Positions 30,272 through 42,172 of a stretch of 64,000 nt of DNA are shown in pieces. The position numbers and the translations under genes were made by a program. The first letter of the stretch is position 1, and every line of letters begins with the position of its first letter. Under the pieces are notes generated by a model. It searched no databases and had not been told where the DNA came from. It saw only the letters and a program-made list of their open reading frames with translations. The stretch is from the NCBI RefSeq assembly GCF_001436215.1, contig NZ_AYYP01000061.1, forward strand, positions 33,317 through 97,316, read 5' to 3'. The DNA comes from Ligilactobacillus agilis DSM 20509. GTDB lineage: Bacteria; Bacillota; Bacilli; Lactobacillales; Lactobacillaceae.

Positions 30272-30300
30272 TTGCAAAATATTTCTTTTGTTGCTATAAT
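30272..30300 (+). promoter_or_regulatory. Promoter of the cggR-gap operon
   Basis: TTGCAA (30272-30277), exactly 17 bases, perfect TATAAT (30295-30300). It gives a leader of about 130 bases before cggR. Confidence 0.85.
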
Positions 30301-30378
30301 TTTAATCGTAATTGAGGTGTGGTAACAATTTAACTGATAGGTAGCGATTGTTATTATACTTTGTTTTTTTAACTTACT

Positions 30379-30413
30379 GGGTCGCTAGACGACACTGTTG
30401 GACGTCGAATGTC
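30379..30413 (+). promoter_or_regulatory. Candidate CggR operator
   Basis: GGAC-N6-TGTC (30400-30413) matches half of the known CggR operator (GGGAC-N6-TGTC repeated). A degenerate partner, GGGTC-N6-CGAC (30379-30393), precedes it. It lies about 80 bases after the promoter, inside the leader of cggR, so repression would be by blocking elongation as in Bacillus. Confidence 0.5.
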
Positions 30414-30434
30414 CCGCGAGAAAGAGGCCATAAG

Positions 30435-31463
30435 ATGCACCAGGAATTAGAATGGATCGAGTTAATCGCCCCTGATATGGTTGATGTTATGAGCCAGCGT
30501 TTTATAATCTTGCGTAATATCAGTTGGGCACAGCCGGTTGGTAGACGTTCGCTTGCACAGACCTTAGGAATGAGTGAGCGGGTTTTACGGACCGAGACTG
30601 ATTTCTTAAAGAAGCAGGAGTTAATCTCTGTCACTAAGTCGGGCATGATTTTAACTGCTAAGGGTCAAGAAACCATTTATGGTTTGACCGGCTTGATGGA
30701 CCAGCTGTTAGGGCTCCAACAGATGGAAAGAAGATTAAGCAAAGCACTTCACATTAAACGATGCTTGATTGTGTCGGGTGATAGTGATAAACAGCCTCAA
30801 GTCATTGATAATATGGGTAAATTAGTCAATGACACTTTAAAAATGTTATTACCTGAAGGACCGAATACGATTGCGGTGATGGGTGGGACAACAATGGCCC
30901 AGGTCGCTAATTGTTTGAGTCCCGACTTAAGTAACCAACGTCAGTTAACCTTCGTCCCAGCACGAGGGGGAATTGGTGAACGGGTTGAAATTCAGGCTAA
31001 TAATGTTTGTGCTCAGATGGCGCTTAAGACCGGGGGTAAACACCGGGCTTTGTATGTGCCAGAGCAGGTGAGCGAGGAAGCTTACCGACCTTTGTTGAAA
31101 GAACCTGCTATCCAGGAGGTTGTTTCCTTGATTAGGTCAAGTAATGTTGCAATTCATAGTATTGGCGAGGCAATCCACATGGCCAAGAGACGGGCAATGT
31201 CTCCAGAAATAATTGCAATGTTGACTAAGCAAAAGGCGGTAGGTGAGGCCTTTGGATATTTCTTTGATGAAACCGGCAAGATTATTTACCGGATTCCAAG
31301 AATTGGGCTTCAATTAGAAGACCTCGCTTCAATGGATTGTGTATTCGCGGTTGCGGGTGGCTCATCCAAAGCTAAGGCAATTCGCGCTTACATGCAACTT
31401 GCTCCTTCAAATACATGTCTAATTACGGATGAAGGAGCTGCCAAACTGATTTTAAAAGAGTGA
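30435..31463 (+). CDS. cggR: Central glycolytic genes regulator
   Basis: SorC-family repressor of the gap operon, released by fructose-1,6-bisphosphate. It has 342 residues from the ATG after GAAAGAGG, close to the usual length; the reading frame stays open upstream but that part is unlike CggR. The N-terminal winged helix-turn-helix is about 25-75 ([26 protein letters not shown], split here). The sugar-binding domain begins with [11 protein letters not shown] and ends with [15 protein letters not shown]. First gene of the cggR-gap-pgk-tpiA-eno operon. Confidence 0.94.
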   Translation: MHQELEWIELIAPDMVDVMSQRFIILRNISWAQPVGRRSLAQTLGMSERVLRTETDFLKKQELISVTKSGMILTAKGQETIYGLTGLMDQLLGLQQMERRLSKALHIKRCLIVSGDSDKQPQVIDNMGKLVNDTLKMLLPEGPNTIAVMGGTTMAQVANCLSPDLSNQRQLTFVPARGGIGERVEIQANNVCAQMALKTGGKHRALYVPEQVSEEAYRPLLKEPAIQEVVSLIRSSNVAIHSIGEAIHMAKRRAMSPEIIAMLTKQKAVGEAFGYFFDETGKIIYRIPRIGLQLEDLASMDCVFAVAGGSSKAKAIRAYMQLAPSNTCLITDEGAAKLILKE

Positions 31464-31485
31464 TGTTATAGTCGCGTCACTTTTT
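31459..31485 (+). terminator. Intercistronic hairpin between cggR and gap
   Basis: AGTGATG (31459-31465) pairs with CGTCACT (31475-31481, one wobble), followed by five T residues, starting at the cggR stop codon. It may be a partial terminator or a processing/stability hairpin, as known between cggR and gapA in Bacillus. Confidence 0.55.
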
Positions 31486-31524
31486 AAAATAAATTTTTTA
31501 TTTCCTAAAGGAGGAAATTTTAGT

Positions 31525-32538
31525 ATGACTACTAAAGTAGGTATTAATGGTTTTGGCCGTATCGGTCGTTTAGCTTTCCGTCGTATTGCTGAAGTATCAA
31601 ATGATTTGGAAGTTGTTGCTATCAACGACTTAACTTCTCCAGCAATGTTAGCACACTTGTTGAAGTATGATACAGCTCATGGCCAATTCGATGCTGAAAT
31701 TTCAGCAACAGAAAACGCTTTGGTTGTTAACGGTAAGGAAATCCCTGTATACGCAGAAGCAGATGCACGTAACATTCCTTGGGTTAAGAACAACGGTGTT
31801 GACTTAGTTCTTGAATCAACTGGTTTCTACACATCTGAAGAAAAAGCTTCAGCTCACTTAGAAGCTGGTGCAAAGAAAGTTTTAATTTCTGCTCCTGCAG
31901 GTAAGGTTAAGACTATCGTTTACGGTGTTAACGATGACACATTGACTGCAGACGACAAAATCGTTTCTGCTGCTTCATGTACAACAAACTGCTTAGCACC
32001 ATTAGCTAAGGCTGTTAACGATGCCTTCGGTATCAAAGCTGGTACTATGACAACTATCCACGCTTACACAGCTACTCAAAAATTACAAGATGGTCCTGAC
32101 CGTGGTGGTAACGTACGTAACGCACGTGCAGCTGCTCAAAACACAATTCCTCACTCAACTGGTGCTGCTAAGGCTATCGGTTTAGTTGTTCCTGAATTGA
32201 ACGGTAAGTTAGATGGTCACGCACAACGTGTTCCAGTTATCACAGGTTCATTAACTGAATTAGTTGCAACTCTTGACAAGACTGTTACAGCTGAAGAAGT
32301 TAACGAAGCTGTTAAGAAAGTTACTGAAGGTAACGCATCATTCGGTTACAACGCTGATGGTATCGTATCTTCAGACATTATCGGTACAGAATTTGGTTCA
32401 GTATTTGACCCAACACAAACTCAAGTTGTTGGTGAAGGTGAAGGCCAAGTTGTTAAGACTGTTGCATGGTACGACAACGAATCAGGTTTCACTGCTCAAA
32501 TGATCCGTACATTAGAAAAATTTGCAAGCATGCTTTAA
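31525..32538 (+). CDS. gap: Glyceraldehyde-3-phosphate dehydrogenase
   Basis: NAD-dependent glycolytic enzyme, 337 residues. The Rossmann motif [10 protein letters not shown] is at 6-15, the catalytic C152 in [12 protein letters not shown], and the partner histidine in [10 protein letters not shown] very strong GGAGG precedes the ATG. Codon use is highly restricted (GGT, GCT, AAC, TTC, CAA), unlike neighbours outside the operon, a sign of very high expression. Hairpins stand on both sides of the gene. Confidence 0.98.
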   Translation: MTTKVGINGFGRIGRLAFRRIAEVSNDLEVVAINDLTSPAMLAHLLKYDTAHGQFDAEISATENALVVNGKEIPVYAEADARNIPWVKNNGVDLVLESTGFYTSEEKASAHLEAGAKKVLISAPAGKVKTIVYGVNDDTLTADDKIVSAASCTTNCLAPLAKAVNDAFGIKAGTMTTIHAYTATQKLQDGPDRGGNVRNARAAAQNTIPHSTGAAKAIGLVVPELNGKLDGHAQRVPVITGSLTELVATLDKTVTAEEVNEAVKKVTEGNASFGYNADGIVSSDIIGTEFGSVFDPTQTQVVGEGEGQVVKTVAWYDNESGFTAQMIRTLEKFASML

Positions 32539-32580
32539 AATTTAGCGCTTAGCTAAGATTAAAGTTACTGCAAGTTCGAG

Positions 32581-32612
32581 GCGGGGGGAGGCAAAACTCC
32601 TTCCGCTTTTTG
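32581..32612 (+). terminator. Intercistronic hairpin between gap and pgk
   Basis: GCGGGGGGAG (32581-32590) pairs with CTCCTTCCGC (32597-32606, two wobbles), followed by a T-rich tail. As a leaky terminator or 3' stabiliser it would leave more gap than pgk message. Confidence 0.7.
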
Positions 32613-32644
32613 TTTTTCAATCATATATTGGAGGTTTGCTATCA

Positions 32645-33835
32645 ATGGCTAAACTTATTGTTTCAGATTTAGATGTTAAAGACAAAAAAGTCTTAATTCG
32701 TGTTGATTTTAATGTTCCTATCAAAGACGGTGTTATCGGTAACGACAACCGGATTGTGGCAGCTTTACCAACAATCAAGTATGTTATCGAAAACGGTGGT
32801 AAGGCTATCTTATTCTCTCACTTAGGTCGGGTTAAGACTGAAGATGACAAGAAGAAGTTATCACTTCGTCCAGTTGCAGAACGCTTAGCTGACTTATTGG
32901 GCAAGCCTGTTACATTTGTACCTGTAACACGTGGCGCTCAATTAGAAGAAGCTATTGCTGAATTAAATGACGGTGATGTTTTATTAGTTGAAAACACTCG
33001 TTTTGAAGACTTAGATGGTAAGAAGGAATCTGGTAACGACCCTGAATTAGGCAAGTACTGGGCTTCATTAGGTGACGTATTCGTAAACGATGCTTTCGGG
33101 ACAGCACACCGTTCACACGCATCTAACGTTGGTATTGCAAGCAACATGACTCAAGCAGCTGCTGGTTTCTTATTAGAAAAAGAAATCAAGTTCTTGGGTG
33201 AAGCAGTTGACGAACCAAAGCGTCCATTCGTTGCTATCTTGGGTGGTGCTAAGGTTTCTGACAAGATTGGCGTTATCAACCACTTATTAGGCAAGGCTGA
33301 CAAAGTTATTGTTGGTGGTGGGATGACTTACACATTCTACGCAGCTAAGGGTATCAAGATTGGTAACTCTTTAGTTGAAGAAGACAAGATTGAATTAGCT
33401 AAGGAATTAATCGAAAAAGCTGGCGACAAGTTAGTTCTTCCAATCGACAACGTTGTTGCTGAAAAATTCGACAACGATGTTCCTAACCAAGTAGTTGAAG
33501 GCGATATTCCTGATGGCTACATGGCTTTAGATGTTGGTCCTAAGTCAGTTGCTTTATTCGAAGATGTTCTTAAAGACGCTAAGACAGTTGTTTGGAACGG
33601 ACCTATGGGTGTCTTTGAAATGAGCAACTACGCTAAAGGTACTTTAGAAGTAGGTAAGTTCTTAGGTGAATTATCTGACGCAACTACAATCGTTGGTGGT
33701 GGGGACTCAACTGCTGCCGTTCAACAATTAGGTGTAGCTGACAAGTTAACTCACATCTCTACTGGTGGTGGTGCATCCCTTGAATACCTTGAAGGTAAGA
33801 CTTTACCAGGGATTGCTGCCGTTTCTGACAAATAA
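32645..33835 (+). CDS. pgk: Phosphoglycerate kinase
   Basis: Makes ATP from 1,3-bisphosphoglycerate, 396 residues. The N-terminal signature [15 protein letters not shown] is near 16-30. SHLGR, the substrate arginine in [13 protein letters not shown], and the nucleotide motif [13 protein letters not shown] near 350 are present. The ATG lies 11 bases after GGAGG; an in-frame TTG upstream is less likely. Codon bias is as strong as in gap. Third gene of the glycolytic operon. Confidence 0.98.
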   Translation: MAKLIVSDLDVKDKKVLIRVDFNVPIKDGVIGNDNRIVAALPTIKYVIENGGKAILFSHLGRVKTEDDKKKLSLRPVAERLADLLGKPVTFVPVTRGAQLEEAIAELNDGDVLLVENTRFEDLDGKKESGNDPELGKYWASLGDVFVNDAFGTAHRSHASNVGIASNMTQAAAGFLLEKEIKFLGEAVDEPKRPFVAILGGAKVSDKIGVINHLLGKADKVIVGGGMTYTFYAAKGIKIGNSLVEEDKIELAKELIEKAGDKLVLPIDNVVAEKFDNDVPNQVVEGDIPDGYMALDVGPKSVALFEDVLKDAKTVVWNGPMGVFEMSNYAKGTLEVGKFLGELSDATTIVGGGDSTAAVQQLGVADKLTHISTGGGASLEYLEGKTLPGIAAVSDK

Positions 33836-33849
33836 TTAATTTGGATTAA

Positions 33850-34626
<777 letters not shown>

Positions 34627-34680
34627 TATTTTAACGAAATTAATTGAAAGTCTAAAGGAAAACCTTTAGAATAAAATTGA

Positions 34681-36051
<1,371 letters not shown>

Positions 36052-36087
36052 TTGATTGACATATAGGTGGGAAACCACCAACTTATA

Positions 36088-36121
36088 AGGGGGCTGGGAT
36101 TATTTTCCAGCTCTCTTTTTT
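36088..36121 (+). terminator. Terminator of the glycolytic operon
   Basis: AGGGGGCTGG (36088-36097) pairs with CCAGCTCTCT (36107-36116, with G-U pairs), followed by T residues. A small GGTGG-GAAA-CCACC hairpin precedes it. Confidence 0.8.
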
Positions 36122-36146
36122 ACATATTAATGATAGAGGTCGGACG

Positions 36147-37700
36147 ATGGAAGAAACGCACAAGAAATTATTATTTGATGTTACGCGCTTACGTTTTATT
36201 TTAAAGGGAATTGTGGTTGGTATTTTAGTCGGAATTGTCGTGAGCTTATTTCGGTTAGCGATTGAAAAGTTAATCCTAGTCTCTAAGTGGGGCTTTGCAC
36301 AAATTCATAATCAACCGTGGTTGGTATTAGTGTGGTTGTTAGTGGCTGTGCTAATTTCTTTTATCGTGGGCAAGCTCATTCAAGGTGATATTGACATTAT
36401 GGGTTCAGGGATTCCTCAAGTCGAAGGCCAACTTGCCGGTGAGTTAGAAATGAATTGGTGGTCAGTCTTATGGCGAAAGTGGCTCGGGGGCGTCTTGATG
36501 ATTGGGGCGGGCCTATTCTTAGGAAGAGAGGGTCCGTCCATCCAACTAGGCTCCGCCGTGGGTCAAGGCTTTGCTGAAAAGACCTGCCACGAGGGCACAG
36601 GACGAAGGGTCCTAATAGCCGGGGGGGCTGCCGCTGGCTTATCCGCCGCCTTTAACGCCCCAATTGCGGGGACACTGTTTATCCTCGAAGAAGTCTACCA
36701 TAATTTTTCTCCCCTGGTGTGGACCACGTCTTTAGCTGCAGCTTTGACCGCCAACGCGGTTTCGATGGCCTTTTTTGGCTTAACACCAGTCTTACACATG
36801 ACCTACCGAACTTCCCTGCCGCTAAAGTATTACCCGTGTTTATTGCTGATGGGGGTTGTTTTGGGGCTTTTAGGTTATCTCTACCAATACCTAACCCTCA
36901 ATGTAAACAAGGTCTATGCCAAATTAAAGTGGCTTCCCCGGCAGTTTGATTCTCTAATTGCCTTAGCCTTGTTATTACCAATTGGGTTATTGTGGCCTAA
37001 TACGCTGGGGGGCGGCAACAGTTTAATTATTAGTTTAGGTCACGCTAAGTTGAGCCTGCTAGTTTTATTCGGGTTGTTTGTGCTCAGACTAGGTTTTTCA
37101 ACCATTTCTTACGGTTCAGGGGTTCCCGGTGGGATTTTCTTACCGATTTTAACCTTGGGAGCCGTGTTAGGAGCCCTGATTGGGAAAGCCTTTTGCTTAC
37201 TGGGAATTTTTCCTGACTACTTGATTGTCAATTTTATAATTTACGCAATGGCCGGCTACTTTGCATGTATTAGTAAGGCCCCGTTTACCGCCATCTTGTT
37301 AATCACGGAAATGGTGGGATCTTTGTCTCACTTGATGCCACTAGCAGTAGTGTCAATCATTGCCTACACCGTGGTTGACGTCTTACGGGGGCGGCCAATT
37401 TATGAGGCCATGCTAGCTAATTTACGTCCTAACCCAGATCAAATTCACGGCACGTATGAGGACCGGCTAGAGTTTCCTGTGTTAGCGGGTTCTAAACTGC
37501 AAGACCGGCAGGTTAGAGACATTAAGTGGCCTAAGGATTGCCTATTGATTTCGATTAGACGGGGGGAAAATGAACAGATTCCTCATGGCGACACTGTCAT
37601 TAGGTCAGGCGACACCTTGATTATTTTGACTAACTATGAACAGCGGGCCAAAATTAGAAAACAGATTAATTTTATTACCCAAAATTTAAGCGCCAAGTAA
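36147..37700 (+). CDS. ClC-type chloride channel or proton antiporter with TrkA-C domain
   Basis: Membrane anion (chloride or fluoride) channel or exchanger, 517 residues, about ten or more helices up to residue 415. The ClC signature loops are GSGIPQVEGQL (near 90), GREGPSIQLG (near 129) and GSGVPGGIFLP (near 325). Residues about 440-510 form a TrkA-C-like cytosolic domain (ISIRRGENEQIPHGDTVIRSGDTLIIL), which in some members binds a nucleotide. It is a single-gene unit between eno and secG. Channel versus exchanger cannot be decided here. Confidence 0.92.
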   Translation: MEETHKKLLFDVTRLRFILKGIVVGILVGIVVSLFRLAIEKLILVSKWGFAQIHNQPWLVLVWLLVAVLISFIVGKLIQGDIDIMGSGIPQVEGQLAGELEMNWWSVLWRKWLGGVLMIGAGLFLGREGPSIQLGSAVGQGFAEKTCHEGTGRRVLIAGGAAAGLSAAFNAPIAGTLFILEEVYHNFSPLVWTTSLAAALTANAVSMAFFGLTPVLHMTYRTSLPLKYYPCLLLMGVVLGLLGYLYQYLTLNVNKVYAKLKWLPRQFDSLIALALLLPIGLLWPNTLGGGNSLIISLGHAKLSLLVLFGLFVLRLGFSTISYGSGVPGGIFLPILTLGAVLGALIGKAFCLLGIFPDYLIVNFIIYAMAGYFACISKAPFTAILLITEMVGSLSHLMPLAVVSIIAYTVVDVLRGRPIYEAMLANLRPNPDQIHGTYEDRLEFPVLAGSKLQDRQVRDIKWPKDCLLISIRRGENEQIPHGDTVIRSGDTLIILTNYEQRAKIRKQINFITQNLSAK

Positions 37701-37701
37701 A

Positions 37702-37730
37702 TTGACTAGCATTTTTTAATATTTTATGCT
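37702..37730 (+). promoter_or_regulatory. secG promoter
   Basis: TTGACT (37702-37707), 17 bases, TATGCT (37725-37730), 47 bases before secG. Confidence 0.65.
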
Positions 37731-37777
37731 AAATTAGAGTAGATGTAGATTACCTATACGGGTGAGGAGGGTATTAA

Positions 37778-38014
37778 TTGTACAGCACACTCTTAACGTT
37801 ATTAATCATTGTATCAGTGTTAATCATCATTGCCGTGATGATGCAGCCAGCTAAAACAGACAATGCGTCAAGCGCACTTTCAGGTGGGGCGGCTGATTTA
37901 TTTAGTAAACAGAAACCTCGAGGCTTTGAAGCATTCATGCAAAAAGTAACCGCCGTGTTAGGTGTGATCTTCTTTGTTTTAGCATTTGCTTTGGTTTACA
38001 TTTCATCAAACTAG
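37778..38014 (+). CDS. secG: Preprotein translocase subunit SecG
   Basis: Small SecYEG subunit of 78 residues with two membrane helices (about 3-20 and 52-74) and the loop SGGAADLFSKQKPRGFE between them. The TTG start follows GAGGAGG. It is followed by a terminator and then rnr and smpB, the conserved secG-rnr-smpB order. Confidence 0.95.
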   Translation: MYSTLLTLLIIVSVLIIIAVMMQPAKTDNASSALSGGAADLFSKQKPRGFEAFMQKVTAVLGVIFFVLAFALVYISSN

Positions 38015-38024
38015 ACACAATCAG

Positions 38025-38058
38025 ACCTCCTGCATAGTTCTTTCAGGAGGTTTTTTTA
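38025..38058 (+). terminator. secG terminator
   Basis: ACCTCCTG (38025-38032) and CAGGAGGT (38044-38051), a perfect 8-bp stem, then seven T residues. Confidence 0.85.
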
Positions 38059-38091
38059 ACTATGACAGATTTAAGCAAAATGAGGAATTAG

Positions 38092-40473
38092 ATGGAAAAC
38101 GAAAAATTAAAACAATTATTGATGAAGCGCTTTGAAGAAGAGCCGGATAATGAATTCACCGTCAAAGAATTAGTAGAATACTTACATATGACTTCGACTG
38201 GCCAGTTTAAGTTTGTAGTCAAAGCGTTAGCAGAATTAGAACACGACAAGCTTTTAACATTAAATCAATCTGGGGCATTTACACTTGCAAGGAGTAAGCA
38301 ACTGCCAACCTACCAAGGTATTTTCCACTCAAACGACCGGGGCTTTGGCTTTGTAACCGTTGAGGAATTAGAAGATGACTTCTTCGTCAATCCAACCCAA
38401 ACAATGGCCGCTTTAAATGGAGACGAAGTTGAAGTGCAAATGCTAACCCCAGGGGATGCGGCCAAGGGAATGCGGCCTAATGGGAAGGTGGTCCAAATCT
38501 CGGGGCATGCTTTAACCCAAGTAGTGGGTGCATTTAATAGTGCACCTGACCAAAATCTACCTAAGGGAATTTTAGGAACCATTCACCTTAAGGATAAGAA
38601 ACTAGCTAACTACACCTTCTTACTAGAAGAAAATGGCTTGCATCCGGTGGATGGGGAAGTGGTTTTATGCGATATTACTTCCTATCCTGATGCCCACCAG
38701 CCTGGAATCTTAAAAGGGGTAGCGGTTAAGGTCATTGGTAATGTTAACGATCCAGGGATGGACATCCTAGAGATTGTTTACCAACATAACATTCCAACCG
38801 AATTTCCAGAAGAAGTACTGGAACAAATTGCCCAAATTCCGGACTACGTTACCCCGGAAGAAAAAGTCGGGCGCAGGGATTTGACGGACCAACAGCTAGT
38901 TACGATTGATAGTATAGAATCTAAGGACTTAGACGATGCGGTGACCGCCTGGAAACTACCTAACGGTAACTTCCATTTAGGGGTCCACATTGCTGATGTG
39001 TCCCACTACGTTCGGCCTAAAACCCCGCTGGATAAGGAAGCCTTTGAACGGGGAACTTCCGTTTACTTAACCGACCGGGTAATTCCAATGTTGCCGCCTA
39101 AGTTATCCAACGGAATCTGTTCTTTAAATCCCAAGGTTGAACGGCTGGCAATGTCATGTGAAATGGAGATTACACCTGAAGGACAAGTGGTCAAGCATGA
39201 GATCTTCCCATCAGTAATCAAGACTACGGAACGGATGACCTACGTTGCGATTAACAAGATTTTAGAGTCCCATGATGAAAAAATGATGGCCCGTTATCAA
39301 GACTTAGTGCCAATGTTTGAAACGATGCATGAACTCCACAAAATCTTAGTTAAGATGAGAAAGCGGCGGGGGGCAATTGACTTTGAGTACCCTGAAGCTA
39401 AAATTATCGTGGACGAAGCAGGCCACCCAACCGACATTCAGATTCGGGAACGGGGCATTAGTGAACGGATGGTTGAATCCTTCATGTTAGCAGCCAATGA
39501 GACAGTTGCAGCCCACTATAACAAACTACACGTACCGTTTGTTTACCGGATTCACGAAAATCCTGAAGAAGATAAGATTAAGAATTTCTTTGAAATGTTG
39601 TCAGGCTTAGGGATTGAAGTGACCGGGAAGGCGGATGCTGTTAGTCCGAAGATGTTGCAAAATATTTTGAAGAAGGTTGCTGGTAAGCCAGAAGAACAAA
39701 TGGTTCAAACCATGATGCTTCGTTCGATGCAACAGGCCAAGTATGCACCTACGCCGGTGGGACACTTTGGGTTAGGGGCAGAAGATTATACTCATTTCAC
39801 CTCACCAATTCGGCGTTACCCCGACTTAATGGTGCACCGGTTAATTCGTTACTATGAAGACCACGGTAAGAATAATGATTACCAAGAAAAACTGCCTGAA
39901 ATTACCACCCATAGCTCAGAGATGGAACGGCGTGCAATTGATGCTGAACGCGATACCGATGCGATGAAGAAGGCCGAGTACATGGCCGACCACGTAGGTG
40001 AAGAATTTGACGCAGTTGTCAGCTCTGTAACTAAGTTTGGGATGTTTATTGCCCTTCCGAACACGGTTGAAGGCTTAATTCACATTAGTGAGCTGCAAGG
40101 GGATTTTTACGTCTTCTTAGAAAAGCAGTTAGCTTTAGTCGGACGTCGGACCAAGCGGACCTTTAGAATTGGCCAATCTGTTAGGGTTAAACTTACCAAC
40201 GTCAACGTTGAGCAAAAGGAAATTGACTTTAGCCTCTTAGATGCAGACAAGGCCCCTCAGACCAATTTATTAGACGGAGTCGAACTTCCGGCTGAACCAA
40301 AGCGGCGCTTCAACCGTAACCGGGATGACAAGCGCTATAATGGTAACCGCAAAAATGACCGGGGCAATAAGCGTTACGGCAATAACCGCAACGCAAACCG
40401 GTCAAATAATGGCGGAAAAAACAAGAAGCCTTTTTACAAGGGCAATAAGAAGGCTAATAAATTCCACAGATAG
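38092..40473 (+). CDS. rnr: Ribonuclease R
   Basis: 3'-to-5' exoribonuclease of 793 residues that degrades structured RNA and works with SmpB/tmRNA. It has an N-terminal winged helix (about 1-65), cold-shock domains (80-240), an RNB catalytic domain with the metal aspartates in [11 protein letters not shown] (near 280), and an S1 domain (about 640-720). The last 60 residues are a disordered, strongly basic Asn/Arg/Lys/Gly-rich tail likely to bind RNA. smpB follows after 11 bases, so the pair is cotranscribed. Confidence 0.97.
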   Translation: MENEKLKQLLMKRFEEEPDNEFTVKELVEYLHMTSTGQFKFVVKALAELEHDKLLTLNQSGAFTLARSKQLPTYQGIFHSNDRGFGFVTVEELEDDFFVNPTQTMAALNGDEVEVQMLTPGDAAKGMRPNGKVVQISGHALTQVVGAFNSAPDQNLPKGILGTIHLKDKKLANYTFLLEENGLHPVDGEVVLCDITSYPDAHQPGILKGVAVKVIGNVNDPGMDILEIVYQHNIPTEFPEEVLEQIAQIPDYVTPEEKVGRRDLTDQQLVTIDSIESKDLDDAVTAWKLPNGNFHLGVHIADVSHYVRPKTPLDKEAFERGTSVYLTDRVIPMLPPKLSNGICSLNPKVERLAMSCEMEITPEGQVVKHEIFPSVIKTTERMTYVAINKILESHDEKMMARYQDLVPMFETMHELHKILVKMRKRRGAIDFEYPEAKIIVDEAGHPTDIQIRERGISERMVESFMLAANETVAAHYNKLHVPFVYRIHENPEEDKIKNFFEMLSGLGIEVTGKADAVSPKMLQNILKKVAGKPEEQMVQTMMLRSMQQAKYAPTPVGHFGLGAEDYTHFTSPIRRYPDLMVHRLIRYYEDHGKNNDYQEKLPEITTHSSEMERRAIDAERDTDAMKKAEYMADHVGEEFDAVVSSVTKFGMFIALPNTVEGLIHISELQGDFYVFLEKQLALVGRRTKRTFRIGQSVRVKLTNVNVEQKEIDFSLLDADKAPQTNLLDGVELPAEPKRRFNRNRDDKRYNGNRKNDRGNKRYGNNRNANRSNNGGKNKKPFYKGNKKANKFHR

Positions 40474-40484
40474 GAGGAATTTTA

Positions 40485-40955
40485 ATGGCTAAAAAAAGCA
40501 GTCCAAAAGACAAGCCCTTAGCCCAAAATAAGAAAGCTAGTCATGACTACCATATCTTAGACACGATTGAAGCCGGAATTGTCTTAACCGGTACAGAAAT
40601 CAAGTCGATACGGGCAGCGCGAATCAACCTTAAGGATGGCTTTGCTCAAATTAAAAATGGCGAAGCTTGGTTAATGAACGTGCACATTTCTTTGTATGAT
40701 CAAGGTAACCAGTTCAACCATGACCCTTTGCGCAACCGGAAGCTGCTCTTGCATAAAAAGCAAATCAACCAGCTAGCCGGTGAAATTAGCAAGAAGGGGG
40801 TCACCTTGGTGCCTTTAAAAGTCTATATCAAAAACGGCTTTGCCAAGGTGCTCTTAGGGCTTGCTCAAGGTAAGCACGACTATGATAAGCGCGAATCAAT
40901 CAAGAAACGCGACCAAGAACGAGAAATTCGGCGGACGCTTAAAAACTACCGGTAG
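40485..40955 (+). CDS. smpB: SsrA-binding protein SmpB
   Basis: Binds tmRNA and brings it to stalled ribosomes, 156 residues. Motifs: [23 protein letters not shown] (near 21-43, split) and [16 protein letters not shown], with a basic C-terminal tail [18 protein letters not shown] after GGAGG. It ends the secG-rnr-smpB region and is followed by an unusual perfect palindrome. The tmRNA gene itself is not in the window. Confidence 0.97.
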   Translation: MAKKSSPKDKPLAQNKKASHDYHILDTIEAGIVLTGTEIKSIRAARINLKDGFAQIKNGEAWLMNVHISLYDQGNQFNHDPLRNRKLLLHKKQINQLAGEISKKGVTLVPLKVYIKNGFAKVLLGLAQGKHDYDKRESIKKRDQEREIRRTLKNYR

Positions 40956-40959
40956 TAGT

Positions 40960-41011
40960 AAATAAGCCACCACTTAAAGTAAGAATTCTTACTTTAAGTG
41001 GTGGCTTATTT
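40960..41011. terminator. 52-bp perfect palindrome, bidirectional terminator
   Basis: Two 26-base arms meet at the centre AAGAA|TTCTT with no unpaired spacer. The outer ends are AAATAAGCC / GGCTTATTT, giving T-rich tails both ways. It lies between convergent smpB and the acetyltransferase gene. Confidence 0.88.
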
Positions 41012-41018
41012 TCATGGC

Positions 41019-41591
41019 TTAGATAGCCCGCATTAGGTGATGGTAACGGTGGCTACCAATTTGTAAAGTGTCGGTTTGCTTGAAGCCAAGCTTGCGATAA
41101 AGCTTCTTAGCCTTGGGGTTGGTGAGGTCGACATCGAGGCTGACCTTAGTTTTGCCACAGCGAGCCGCAATTTTAGGCAAACGTTTTAAAAGGGCGGTGG
41201 CGATTCCTAGCCCCCTAAACTTAGGTTTAACGGCTAAAGAATCTAGGTACCACTCGGTTTTAGTCAGTTGACTATCATCGTTGTCATAGAGGCTCTCATA
41301 GGCGGGAAGCCCGACTTTAGGGAAGTAGTGACAGAGTAGTTCGTCAATGTCACCATCGGCTTGGCTAGGGTAACCAAAGGCCATCCCGGCCACTTCGCCA
41401 TCAACTTCGGCTACAATGATTTGACCCTTGCTTAGGCGGCACTCCTTAGTTTTAAAACTTAATTCTAAAGCTAAATTGAGGCGCTGCTGGTTGAGATTGC
41501 GCAGCTTTTTGAGTTCCATTTGCTTGAGAATAATCCTAAAGAGTGCCCGTATCTGGGGGGCGTCGTCGCTAGTAGCTGGTCTAATTAACAA
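41019..41591 (-). CDS. GNAT family N-acetyltransferase
   Basis: Acetyl-CoA-dependent transferase of 190 residues. The GNAT fold is seen in MLIRPATSDD at the N-terminus, the acetyl-CoA loop VKPKFRGLGIATALLKRL (about 127-144), and the end ...AKKLYRKLGFKQTD. The start is a TTG with a weak site. It is the last of three minus-strand genes (Cof hydrolase, LURP-one-like, GNAT). Substrate unknown. Confidence 0.85.
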   Translation of the reverse strand: MLIRPATSDDAPQIRALFRIILKQMELKKLRNLNQQRLNLALELSFKTKECRLSKGQIIVAEVDGEVAGMAFGYPSQADGDIDELLCHYFPKVGLPAYESLYDNDDSQLTKTEWYLDSLAVKPKFRGLGIATALLKRLPKIAARCGKTKVSLDVDLTNPKAKKLYRKLGFKQTDTLQIGSHRYHHLMRAI

Positions 41592-41629
41592 AATAATTCG
41601 CTTCTTTCTGATTAAAGTTTATAATTAAT

Positions 41630-42154
41630 TTAATGAATATAACTGAGGTTTAGGAGGGGGTCATTTTCTTTAGAGCCACCTTTTAGGCCACCTTTAGCCC
41701 AAAAATCTAAGATGGCGACGATGCACAGGCAGAGGGCCTCATCGTTTATGTCGGCAATCGTTAATTCGAGGTAGTTGCCACTTGCCAGTTCGACCTCGTG
41801 TAAACTAAGAACGCACCGACGGCCATGGTAGATTTTATAATTAAAGGTTAAGGAGTTGCCTAAGATGAGCCAATTGAGTTTTTTAACAAAGAGCATCTCG
41901 GTCCCTAAGCCGTAGTAACGCCTTAAAGATCCGACTAGCTTACGGTCGGAAAACAGCTCAAACTTAGGCCAAAAACCTAGGGAACGTTGTTTGATTTCGG
42001 CCTTTAAGTCGCCATTACTGGAGTAAACAGATAAGACGGCAGGATGCATCCCCCAGCGTCCCGTCAAAAAGTAGCAGGCCAAGCCGCGTTCATCTTTAAC
42101 CGTAGTTGTTCCGGTGCCTGTTAAGTTTTCACGTTTGGTATAGAGATTACGCAC
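41630..42154 (-). CDS. LURP-one/Tubby-like domain protein
   Basis: A 174-residue protein that resembles the LURP-one-related (DUF567, YxjI-like) family: an N-terminal MRNLYTKRENL strand, then repeated beta strands such as ERGLACYFLTGRWG and LSVYSSNGDLKAEIKQR, and a hydrophobic C-terminal helix (EALCLCIVAILDFWA). The fold is related to Tubby and phospholipid scramblases, but the bacterial role is unknown. It lies 18 bases after the Cof hydrolase gene on the same strand. Confidence 0.65.
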   Translation of the reverse strand: MRNLYTKRENLTGTGTTTVKDERGLACYFLTGRWGMHPAVLSVYSSNGDLKAEIKQRSLGFWPKFELFSDRKLVGSLRRYYGLGTEMLFVKKLNWLILGNSLTFNYKIYHGRRCVLSLHEVELASGNYLELTIADINDEALCLCIVAILDFWAKGGLKGGSKENDPLLNLSYIH

Positions 42155-42172
42155 AGCTAGCCCCTCACTTTC

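Noticed and set aside
32264..32503. Leu/Lys-rich plus-strand frame inside gap
   Set aside because: Artefact of the biased codon use of gap read in another frame.
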